This document shows, piece by piece, positions 1 to 10,800 of a stretch of DNA of 64,000 nt. Below the pieces are notes generated by a model. That model was given only the letters and a program-made list of their open reading frames with translations. It was not told where the DNA came from and did not search any database. A program made the translations under genes and the position numbers. This DNA comes from Hymenobacter aquaticus (GTDB lineage: Bacteria > Bacteroidota > Bacteroidia > Cytophagales > Hymenobacteraceae), in assembly GCF_004765605.1 (NCBI RefSeq), contig NZ_SRLC01000002.1:372001-436000 (forward strand). Direction: 5' to 3'. Every line of letters starts with the position of its first letter. The first letter of the stretch is position 1.

Positions 1-1604
1 TGGCCGCGCTGAAAGCCGGAGCCGCCGCCGTGGCCCTCGACCCCGCCGACCCCGCCACCCGCCTCGACTGCCTGGTGCAGGACAGCGGCGCCCGTCTGGT
101 GCTGACCGACGGCTCGATGCCGAAAGAGGTTGCCGAATCGGGCGTGGCGGCCTTCCTGGACATCACGACGGCCGCCTACCGCGGCGACGCGGTGACGACT
201 ACCCTCGAGCCCCGGCATCTGGCCTTGGTGCTGTATACTTCCGATGCCTCGGGCAACCCCAAAGGCGTGGAAATGGAGCACCGCAACCTCATCAGCCAGC
301 TCAGCAACGCCGCCAACGTGTTCGGCTTCCGCGCTAATGACCGGTGGAGCGTGGCCCACAACCTGAGCTCTGACCTCGGGGTAGCAGAGGTGCTGGGCGC
401 CCTGCTGCACGGCGCAACGGCCGTGCTGGCCCCCGCCGCCGCCACCGCCGACAACGCCGCCTTCTGGGCCTGGCTGCAAGAGCAGGAAATTACGGTGCTT
501 CACCAGCCTACCGCCGCTTTCCGCAGCCTGAATGCCGAGCTGAAAAAGCAGTTTGCCGCCTCACCGCTGGCCGTGCGCCGCGTGCTGCTGGCCGGCGACG
601 ACCTGCAGCCGGAAGCAGCCCAGGACTGGAACCAGGCCTACCCCAACAGTACCATTGCGGTACTCTACGGCCGCCCCGAAACCACGGGCTTCACCACCTG
701 GAAGGAGCTGACGGCCCAGGAAATCAACGCGGGCAAGAGCAGCCACATCGGCCGCGTGCTGCCTACGCTGAGCGCCGTGGTGCTCGATGCCAACCAGCGC
801 CTCGTGCCGCAGGGGGCCACCGGCGAGCTGTATGTGGGCGGGGCCGCCGTGGCCCGCGGCTACCACGCCCGCCCCGAGCTGACAACCCAGCGCTTCGTGG
901 AAAACCCCTTCCGGGCCGGCGAAACGCTGTTCCGCACCGGCGACCGGGCCCGCGTGCTGGCCTCCGGCGAGCTGGAGCTCGTGGGCCGGCCCGAGGGGCA
1001 GGCAACCATCCAGGGCCAGCGCATCGAGCTGGGCGAGGTGGAAGCCGCGCTGCGCCAGCTGGAAGACGTGCAGGAGGCCACCGTGCTGGCCACCCGCACC
1101 GCCACCGGCGAGCTGGAGCTGACGGGCTACTACGTGCTCAGCAACCTGCTCAGTGCCAAGGCTATCAAAAAGGCGCTGGCCACCACGCTGCCCGCCGCTC
1201 TGGTGCCCGCCTCCCTGATTCGCCTGGACGCCTTCCCGCTTACCAGCCAGGGCACCATCGACCGGGCCGCGCTGCCCCGCCCCAACGACGCGGGCAGTGA
1301 GCCGCTGACCGACTACGTGGCCCCGCGCAACGAGGTGGATGAGCGCCTGATCGTCATCTGGCAGAACATCCTGGAAACCGACTCCATCGGCATCAAGGAC
1401 AACTTCTTCGACCTGGGCGGCCACAGCCTGAAAGCCACGCGGGTGCTGTCCCGGATTCACGAGGAGTTCGGCGTCAAGATTGACCTCAAAAACCTGTTCG
1501 TCGAACCCACCATTGAGCATTTGTCCAACTACATCGACGCGGTGAGCTGGATGGAAAACGAGACGGTGGGCGTGGAGCAGGACGAAACGGAACTGATTTT
1601 CTAA
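1..1604 (+). CDS. NRPS C-terminal end: degenerate adenylation domain plus PCP (5' end outside window)
   Basis: The reading frame is open from base 3, so the gene starts to the left of the window. It begins inside an adenylation (A) domain at the AALKAG-type motif and ends with a peptidyl carrier protein whose phosphopantetheine site, LGGHSLK, is intact. The A domain looks catalytically impaired. The nucleotide loop normally written TSGSTGxPKG reads TSDASGNPKG. The NxYGPTE motif reads LYGRPETT. The GRxDxQVKIRG motif reads GRPEGQATIQG. The A10 motif NGKxDR reads SQGTIDR, which lacks the lysine that binds both ATP and the amino acid. The carrier may therefore be loaded in trans, be loaded by the upstream part of the protein, or be skipped. 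The acidic tail ending DETELIF resembles the short linear motif that binds TubC-type docking domains, and the next protein begins with one. NRPS identity is certain; inactivity is inferred. Confidence 0.93.
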   Translation, partial: AALKAGAAAVALDPADPATRLDCLVQDSGARLVLTDGSMPKEVAESGVAAFLDITTAAYRGDAVTTTLEPRHLALVLYTSDASGNPKGVEMEHRNLISQLSNAANVFGFRANDRWSVAHNLSSDLGVAEVLGALLHGATAVLAPAAATADNAAFWAWLQEQEITVLHQPTAAFRSLNAELKKQFAASPLAVRRVLLAGDDLQPEAAQDWNQAYPNSTIAVLYGRPETTGFTTWKELTAQEINAGKSSHIGRVLPTLSAVVLDANQRLVPQGATGELYVGGAAVARGYHARPELTTQRFVENPFRAGETLFRTGDRARVLASGELELVGRPEGQATIQGQRIELGEVEAALRQLEDVQEATVLATRTATGELELTGYYVLSNLLSAKAIKKALATTLPAALVPASLIRLDAFPLTSQGTIDRAALPRPNDAGSEPLTDYVAPRNEVDERLIVIWQNILETDSIGIKDNFFDLGGHSLKATRVLSRIHEEFGVKIDLKNLFVEPTIEHLSNYIDAVSWMENETVGVEQDETELIF

Positions 1605-1665
1605 GGAATTACGCTATCCTCCCGGCCGCCTCGCCGACTGCGTTTGGCGGCAGGGGGGGAAGTCC

Positions 1666-1690
1666 GGCCCGGCGCCTGGTGCGCCGGGCC
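1666..1690. promoter_or_regulatory. Perfect 10-bp GC hairpin in the intergenic gap
   Basis: Bases 1666-1675 and 1681-1690 are exact inverted complements around a 5-base loop. They lie 61 bases after the stop of the first NRPS. No T-run follows, so this is not a textbook intrinsic terminator. The rest of the 270-base gap (1605-1874) holds no gene I can support. Similar hairpins recur between genes across the cluster. Confidence 0.5.
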
Positions 1691-1874
1691 TGCGGCTTGC
1701 CCCGCTGTTATCGATACCCCGCCGCATCCGGCGTTTTATAGCTTACCCAACTTACGGCTCAGCGAAGCGGCTTCCTGCTTTATCTACTACCTGGCTTCGC
1801 TGCGCCGGCCTTACCTGTCACTATCAGCCCCGGAAATTACCCCGCGCTGCGCTACAACATATACTGCTATACCA

Positions 1875-4800
1875 ATGGACGTTCTAGATCTACTATTGAA
1901 TTTACGCGCTAAGGGCACCACTATCACGCTGGATGATACCGCAAACGCCTTGCGGCTGCGGGGGAAAACCGAAAACCTGACCGCCGAGGATAAGGAGCTT
2001 ATCAGAACGCACAAGGCGGCGCTGATGGACTTTATCCGGGAGGAGCGCACCCGCCAGAAAGGCTACGCCACCATCGCGCAGGCCCCGGCCCAGACCGACT
2101 ACGCCCTGTCGGATGGGCAGCGGCGGCTGTGGTTTCTGAGCCAGTCGGAGGAAAACGCGCTGAACTACAACATTCCCTCGGTGCTGGAGCTGACCGGCGC
2201 GCTGAACGCGGAGCTGTTTGAGCAAGCCATTGCCAGCGTCGTGGCCCGCCACGAGATTCTGCGCACCGTGTTCCGGGAAAATGCCGCCGGGGAGCCCCGC
2301 CAGCACGTGCTGCCCACGCTGGCTTTCCGGCTGCGCGTCACGGATTTGCGCGGCCACGCCGACGCCGACGAGCAGGTGCGCGCCCTGGTGCGGCAGGATC
2401 TGCAAGTGCCCTTCGACCTGAGCCGGGGCCCGCTGCTGCGCGCCACGCTGTTTCAGCTGGCCGCCGACCGCCACGTGTTCTACTACAACATGCACCACAT
2501 CGTCAGCGACGGGTGGTCGATGCAGCTGCTGACCCGCGACGTGCTGACCAGCTACCTGCGCCTGGGCCAGGGCCACAGCACCCCACCGCCGGCCCTGCCG
2601 ATTCAGTACAAAGACTACGCCCATTGGCACTCGCAGCAGCTCAGCGGCGAGTCGCTGCAAACCCTGGAGCAGTACTGGAACCGGCAGTTTGCCGGCGAGC
2701 TGCCCGTATTGCAGCTGCCCAGCTCCAAAACCCGCCCGGCTCTGCTCAGCAGCAAGGGCGCTTTCCAAACCATTGAGCTGGACGCCGAAACCACCGGCAA
2801 GCTGAAAAAGCTGAGCCAGGAGCGGGGCGGTACCTTGTTCATGGGTCTGTTGGCCGTGGTGAAGGGCTTGCTCTACCGCTACACGGGGCAGGAAGACATC
2901 ATCATCGGCAGCCCCATTGCCGGCCGCGAGCACGCCGATTTGCAGGAGCAGATTGGCTTCTACGTCAACACCCTGGCCCTGCGCACCCGCTTCAGTGCCG
3001 ACGACAGCTTCGAAACGCTGTTCGACCAGGTGAAGGCCACCACGCTGGGCGCTTTCCAGCACCAGCTGTATCCCTTCGACCGGCTGGTGGAAACCCTGGC
3101 CCTGCGCCGCGACCCTAGCCGCAACCCGCTGTTCGACGTGCTGCTCAACCTGCAGCCCGCCGACGTGACGGCCACGCCCGATGCCCACGGCCCGGCCCTG
3201 GCTTCCCGCGACTTCGCCATTTCCCAGGAAATAGCCAGCAAATTCGACCTCTCATTCCGCTGCTACGAGCACCAGGATGCGCTGTCGATTCGCCTGGAGT
3301 ACAATACCGACGTGCTCGAAAGCTCCCTCGTGGAGCAGCTCGGTCGGCACCTCACGTCGTTTGTGGCCGCCGTGCTGCGCGACGCGACGCAGCCGGTAGG
3401 CCGCGTCAACTACATCGGGGAAGAAGAGCAGGCCGCGCTGGCGCTGGTGAATCCGCGGGCGGACCTGGCGGCTTCCTCGGCCTCGTTGCTGACGGAGTTT
3501 ACGTCGGTGGTGTCCCGGTTTGGGACGCGGGTGGCCGTGTCGGGCTTCGGCGGCGAGCAGCTGAGCTACGCCGAGCTGGACGCCTTGTCCTCGCAGCTGG
3601 CCCACTTCCTGCTGGCCGAGGCCGGCGCCCAGCCCCTGTCCTTGGTGGCCCTGGCCCTGCCCCAGAGCCCGGCCGTTATTGTGGCCTTGCTGGCCAGCTG
3701 GAAAGCCGGGGCCGCCTACCTGCCCCTGGACAGCAGCCTGCCCGCCGCCCGCCAGCAGTACATGCTGCGCCACAGCCAGGCCCAGCTCACGCTCACCGCT
3801 GAGCGCTACCAGGAGTTCCTCACCCAGGCCGCCCGGTATCCCACCACGGCCCCCACCCTGACTCCTCAGGCCGACCCGACGGCGTACGTGATTTACACCT
3901 CCGGCTCGACGGGCCAGCCCAAGGGCGTGGCCGTGGGCCACGGCTCCTTGCGCAACTACTGCCAGTGGTTTGGCTCGGAAGCCCAGCTCACGGAGCAGGA
4001 TGTGTCGGCCTTGCTGACCAGCTACAGCTTCGATTTGGGCTACACCGTGTTGTTTCCGACCCTGCTCACCGGCGGGCAGCTGTGCCTGAGCGCGCCCGAG
4101 GCGGTGCTGGAAGACGCGGCCGCCACCTTGGCCTGGCTTGAGGCGCGGCAGGTCTCGTTCCTGAAGCTGACGCCTTCCTTGGTGCAGGGCCTGGTCTTGA
4201 GCCAGGGCGTACAGGCCCTGGCTACGGTCGGTAAGCTGCGCCTGCTGGTCTGCGGCGGGGCCACGATGGCCGGCGCCGACATGGCCGCGCTGCTAGAAAG
4301 CAACCCGCAGCTGACGATCTTCAACCACTACGGGCCCACGGAGACGACCATCGGCGTGTGCTTCCAGCGGCTGACGCAGGACACGATTACCAGCTTCGTG
4401 GCCCAGCCCGTGCTGGGCGGCCCGATTGCCAACGTGGAGCTGCTGGTGGCCGACGCGCGGCAGCAGCCCGTGCCGGTGGGCGTGGTGGGCGAGCTGCTCA
4501 TTGGCGGGCGGAGCCTGGCGCAGGGCTATTTGCACGAGGCGGGCTTGACGCACGCCAAGTTTGTGGCCCACCCCAGCAAGCCCGGCCAGCTGATGTACCG
4601 CAGCGGCGACCAGGTGGTGCGGCAGGCGGACGGGCGGCTGCGGTTCGTGGGCCGGGTGGACGAGCAGGTGAAAGTGCGCGGCTACCGGGTCGAGCCCGGC
4701 GAGGTGCAGCACGCGCTGCTCCAGCTCCCCGGCCTGGCCCAGGCCGCCGTCATTGCCGTTACGCACGAGGGCACCACGGAACTGGTGGCTTACGTAGTGC

Positions 4801-7800
4801 CCACAAATGGGCATGTGCTGGACCAGCCGCAGTTGCGCACTGCGCTGCAGCAGCACCTGCCGGCTTACATGGTGCCTGGTATCATCATCGAACTGCCCGA
4901 GCTGCCCGTGACGGCCAACGGCAAGCTCGACCGGGCGGCCTTGCCCGATCCGCACCGAAGCGCCCAGAGCCAGCGGACGGCTCACTATCAAGCGCCGCAG
5001 GGCGCGGTGGAAACGGCGTTGGCCACGGTGTGGGCCTCGGTGCTGCGCCGCGAAAACATCAGCCGCCAGGACAACTTCTACGACCTGGGCGGCGACTCGA
5101 TTAAAGCGGTAATGGTGGTGTCGCGCCTGAAGCAGGCGGGGTACAGCCTGAAAGTGAGCGACGTGCTGCGCACCCCGGTTCTGGCCGAGCTGGCCGAACA
5201 CGCTCAATTGCTCACCCGCCAAATCGACCAGGGCCCGGTGACGGGCGAGGTAGAGCTGACTCCCATTCAGCACGAATACTTCGGTCGTACTTCGGTCGAC
5301 CTGCATCACTATAATCAGTCGATTCTGCTCACTAGCCAGACGCGCCTGGTAGAAGAATCATTGCGGCAAAGCCTGGCCCAGCTGCTGGCTCACCACGACG
5401 GGTTGCGCCTGCGCTTCACGGTGGCGGAGGAGTCCGGCCGCTGGTGCCAGCACTACGCCGCTATTGCCGACACGCCCGTGCTGCTGCACGTGTATGACCT
5501 AACCCAGTTGCCGGCCGCCGAGGCGCGGGCCGCGCAGCTTTCATTGAGCGAGCAACTGCAGGCCAGCTTCGAGCTGGCCGCGGGCCCGTTGTTTAAAGCC
5601 GCCGTGTTCCGGCAGCCGGACGGTACGGACGAGCTGCTCCTGGTGGCCCACCACCTGGTGGTGGATGGCGTGTCCTGGCGCATCCTGCTGGAAGACCTGT
5701 CCACGCTCTACACCCAGGCCCAGCAGGGCCAGCCGCTGCAACTGCCGGCCAAGACCGACTCCTTGCAGGTCTGGCAGGCCCAGCAGCAGCAGCAGGCCCG
5801 CAGTGGGCAGCTGCAACAGGAACTGGCCTACTGGCTGGCCCAGGACCAGACCCCGGTCCACGCCCTGCCCCTGGACCAGCCCGCCGGGAGCAACCAGGTG
5901 GCCGACGCCCAGGTGCAGGCCTTCGTGCTGCCCGCAGAATTGACGGGGCAGCTGCTCACGCAGACCCACCGGGCCCTGGGCACGGAGGTGCAGGAGCTCC
6001 TGCTCACGGGCCTCACCCAGGCCCTGCAGGCCCAGTGGCCGCTGGGCCCGGTGCGCCTCACGCTCGAGGGCCACGGCCGCGAGTGGCTGGGCCGCGAGCT
6101 GGACGTGACGCGCACGGTGGGCTGGTTCACCAGCAAGTACCCGCTGGTGCTGGACGTGCGCCCGGCCGCCAATAGCGTGGAGGCGTTGATTGAAGTCAAG
6201 GAGGCGGTGCGGCGCCTGCCGGGCAAGGGCATCGGCTACGGCTTGCTGCGCTACCTGCACCCGGCGCAGCCGCTGGCCGGGGCGCCCAACTCGGACATCG
6301 TCTTCAACTACCTGGGCGACTTCGGCGCGGGGGCGGGCAATGCCGATGCGCAGCAGGCGGGCCTGTTCAGCTTCTCGGCCCAGGAGCGCGGGGCGAGTGT
6401 GAGCAGCCGGCGCGAGCGCAGCAGCGTGCTGGAGGTCTCGGCCCTGATCGTTGAGGGCCAGCTGCGGGTGAGCGTGAGCTACAGCCAGCAGCAGTACCAG
6501 CGGCAGACCATCGCGCAGCTGCTGGCTCACTACGAGCGCCACTTGACCGAGTTGATCGGCACGGTGGCGGCGCTGGAGCAGCGGCAGTTGACGCCCAGCG
6601 ACTTGACCTTCTCGGGGCTGAGCCGCCAGGAGCTGGCGCAGCTCAGCGCGCAGGTGGGCGCAGTGCAGGACGTCTACGGGCTGACGCCGTTGCAGGAGGG
6701 CATGTACTACCACTGGGTGCAGGATGCGGGCTCGCGGGCCCACGGCATCCAGGTGGCGTACCGGCTGGAAGGCCAGTTGCAGGTGGCGCTGTTGGAGCAG
6801 AGCTACCAGCAGCTGGTGCAGAGCTACGACGTGCTGCGCACCAGCTTCACGCACCACTACGGCGGGCGGGCCCTGCAGGTGGTGCAGCCCCGGGTCAGCG
6901 GCGGTTTCCACTTCGTGGACCTCTCGCACCTGCTGGGCGAGGCCTTGGCTAGCGCCGTGGCGGCGGAGAAGGAGGCGGACCTGGCCCAGGGCTTTGACCT
7001 GAGCCGGGGCTCGCAGATGCGCCTGCGCGTGCTGCAGCTCAGCGCCAGCGCGTACGAGTTTATCTGGAGCCACCACCACGTCATCATGGACGGCTGGTGC
7101 TCGCGCTTGCTGAGCCAGCAGTTCACCCAGCTGTATCAGGGTCTGGTGAGCGGGCAGCCGGTGCAGCTGTTGGAGCGTCACAAGTACGCCGATTACCTGC
7201 GCTGGCTCGACCAGCGCGACGCGCAGGCCTCGCTCTACTACTGGAAAGACTATCTGCAGGGCTACGAACAGCCCGCTTCCCTGCCTAAGAAAACGGCGGC
7301 AGCGGATACGTATACCCGGCGGCATGCTTCCTTCCAGCTGGATGGCGCTACCTACGGGCAGCTCCAGCAGCTGTGCCGCCAGCAGGGCGTGACGCTGAAC
7401 ACGGTGGTGCAAAGCGCCTGGGGCGTGCTGCTCGGCCACTATGCCGACACCCAAGACGTAGTTTTCGGCTCCGTCGTGTCGGGCCGCCCCGGCGACCTGG
7501 TGGGCGTGGAGGACATGATTGGCTTGTTCATCAACACCATTCCGGTGCGCATCCAGTATGGCGAGCGGGAGCGGGTGCGGGAGCTGATTGCCCGCCAGCA
7601 CCAGCAGCAGCTCAATGGCGAAGGCCACCACTACCGGCAGCTGGCCGAAGTGCAGGCGCAAACGTCCCTCGGCCGCAATCTGTTCGACCACATCCTGGTG
7701 TTCGAAAACCTGGCCGAGCACGACGGCGACATGGGCAGCGGCGACAACGAGCTGAGCTTGGCCCAGAGTGAAGTAAACGAGCACACCAGCTACGATCTGC

Positions 7801-10800
7801 ACGTGACCATCGTGCCGCGCGAGGCCAGCCTTGAGTTTCACTTCAACTACAATGGCCAGTGCTACGACGACTTTATCATCACGGGGCTGGAAGCGCACTT
7901 CAAGGAAATCGTGGGCGGCTTCTGCGCCAATGACGACCAGCCGGTAGCTGCCATTGAATACCTCAGCGCCGCCGAAACCACGTACCTGCTGGAGGGCCTC
8001 AACGATACGGCCGTGGACTTCCCGGCCGACAAAACCATCGTGGATATGTTTGCTGGCCAGGTGGCCCGGCGGCCCCAGGCCGTGGCCCTGCGCTTCGCCG
8101 ACTCAACCCTGACCTACCAGCAGCTCGACGAGATGTCGAACCAGCTGGCCCACTACCTGCGCCAGCAGCACGACGTGCAGCTCGAAGACCGGGTGGCCGT
8201 GCAGCTCGACCGGGGCCCCTGGATGATTGTTTCCATCCTGGCTACCCTCAAGGCCGGGGGCGCCTACGTGCCCATCGACCCAGCCTACCCCGCCGACCGG
8301 ATTGCCTACCTGGTGGAAGACAGCCAGTGCAAAGTCTGCCTCGATGCCCAGCAGATCGACCTGTTCCGGCTGGTGCAGCCCCAGTACCCGACCGAGTCCG
8401 TGCCGGTGGCCCTCGCGCCGACCAACCTGGCCTACGTGCTCTACACCTCCGGCTCGACGGGCAAGCCCAAAGGCTGCATGCTCGAGCACCGTGGCGTGGT
8501 GAACCGCCTGGAGTGGATGTGGAAGGAGTACAACTTCACCAGCGCCGACGTGATTCTGCAGAAAACCACCTTCACCTTCGACGTGTCGGTGTGGGAGCTG
8601 CTGTTGCCCCTGGGCTGGGGCTGCGAAATGGTGCTCTGCGAGAAAGACGACATCTACTCGCCCAGCCGCATTGCCGCTCTCATTGCCCGCTACGGCGTCA
8701 CGTGCCTGCACTTCGTGCCCAGCATGCTGAACGCCTTTATCGGTGGCCTCTGGGAGTCGAAAGAGCAGCTGGAACTGCTGGCCGGCCTGCGCTGCGTGAT
8801 GACCAGCGGCGAGGCCCTGGCCCTGGAAAGCGTGAAAAAGTGGTACAGCGAGCTGTCGGTGCCCATCTACAACCTCTACGGCCCGACTGAGGCGTCCATC
8901 GATGTAACGTACTACAACACCACGCCGGAAAGCACCAAGGTGCCCATCGGCAAGCCCGTCGCCAACACCCAGATTCTGATTCTTGACCGCCAGCAGCGCC
9001 TCGTACCGTTGGGCGTGGTCGGCGAAATCTACATCGGCGGTATCCAGCTGGCCCGCGGCTACTGGAACCGGGAGGAGCTGACGCGTGAGAAGTTCGTGGC
9101 CCATCCGTACCAGCCCGGCGCCCGGCTCTACCGCACCGGCGACCTGGGCCGCTGGCTCCCCGACGGCAACGTGGAATACCTGGGCCGCACCGACTTCCAG
9201 GTGAAAATCCGGGGCTACCGCATCGAGCTGGGCGAAATTGAAAGCGCCCTGCTGGCCGATGCCGGCGTAGCCCAGGCGGCCGTCATTGCCACCAAACACG
9301 CCGACGGCGACGCCGCGCTGGTAGCCTACGTGGTGCCCGCCGCCGGTGAGCCCCTCACGGTGGACACGCTGCGCGCTACGTTGCAAGAGCAGCTGCCCGC
9401 CTACATGGTGCCCAGCTACTTTGTGCAGCTAGCCGAGTTGCCGCTGACGGCCAATGGCAAGCTCGACCGCAAAGCCCTGCCCGACCCCGCGCAAAGCCAG
9501 CTCAGCAGCCGGCAAACGCAGTATGAAGTGCCCCGCGGCGACGTGGAAACCAAGCTGGCCGACGTCTGGGCCTCGGTGCTCCGCCGCGAGCATGTGGGCC
9601 GGCAGGACAACTTCTACGACCTGGGCGGCGACTCGATTAAGTCGATTCTGGTGGTGTCGCGGCTGCGGCAGCAAGGGTATTCGGTGGAAGTAGCCGACAT
9701 TCTGGGCTACCCCGTGCTGGCCGAGCTGGCCCAGCGCGCCACCAAGCTCACCCGCCAGATTTCCCAGGCCACGGCCACTGGCTCCGTCGAGCTGAGCCCG
9801 ATCCAACACGAGTTTTTAGGGGATACAAATGTAGACCGCCACTTCTTCAACCAGGCAGTATTGCTGACCAGCCGCGAACGGCTGAATGAAGAGTGGCTGC
9901 GGCAAAGCCTGGCCCAGCTGCTGGCTCACCACGACGGGTTGCGCCTGCGCTTCACGGTGGCGGAGGAGTCTGGCCGCTGGTGCCAGCACTACGCCGCCAT
10001 CGCCGACACGCCCGTGCTGCTGCACGTGTATGACCTAACCCAGTTGCCGGCCGCCGAGGCGCAAGCCGCGCAGCTTTCATTGAGCGAGCAACTGCAAGCG
10101 AGCTTCGAGCTGGCCACGGGCCCGCTGTTCCAGGCCGCCGTGTTCCGGCAGCCGGACGGCACGGACGAGCTCTTGCTGGTGGCCCACCACCTGGTGGTGG
10201 ACGGCGTGTCCTGGCGCATCCTGCTGGAAGACCTGTCCACGCTCTACAGCCAGGCCCAGCAGGGCCAGGCCCTGCAACTGCCGGCCAAGACCGATTCGCT
10301 GCAGGCCTGGCAGGCCCAGCAGCAGCAGCAGGCCCGCAGTGGGCAGCTGCAGGCCGAGCTGGCCTACTGGCTGGCCCAGGACCAGACCCCGGTCCACGCC
10401 CTGCCCCTGGACCAGCCCGCCGGGAGCAACCAGGTGGCCGACGCCCAGGTGCAGGCCTTCGTGCTGCCCGCAGAATTGACGGGGCAGCTGCTCACGCAGA
10501 CCCACCGGGCCCTGGGCACGGAGGTGCAGGAGCTCCTGCTCACGGGCCTCACCCAGGCCCTGCAGGCCCAGTGGCCGCTGGGCCCGGTGCGCCTCACGCT
10601 CGAGGGCCACGGCCGCGAGTGGCTGGGCCGCGAGCTGGACGTGACGCGCACGGTGGGCTGGTTCACCAGCAAGTACCCGCTGGTGCTGGACGTGCGCCCG
10701 GCCGCCGATTCGGTGGAGGCGCTGATTGAAGTCAAGGAGGCGGTGCGCCGCCTTCCGGGCAAGGGCATCGGCTACGGCTTGCTGCGCTACCTGCACCCGG

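Noticed and set aside
1666..1690. Calling every intercistronic hairpin an intrinsic terminator
   Set aside because: Most have no T-run, and the genes must be transcribed together over long distances; only the 32-bp element at the cluster end is called with confidence.
1644..1874. Upstream in-frame start that would lengthen the first complete NRPS by 77 residues
   Set aside because: The added residues translate the intergenic hairpin region and have no domain; the ATG at 1875 opens exactly on the docking domain.
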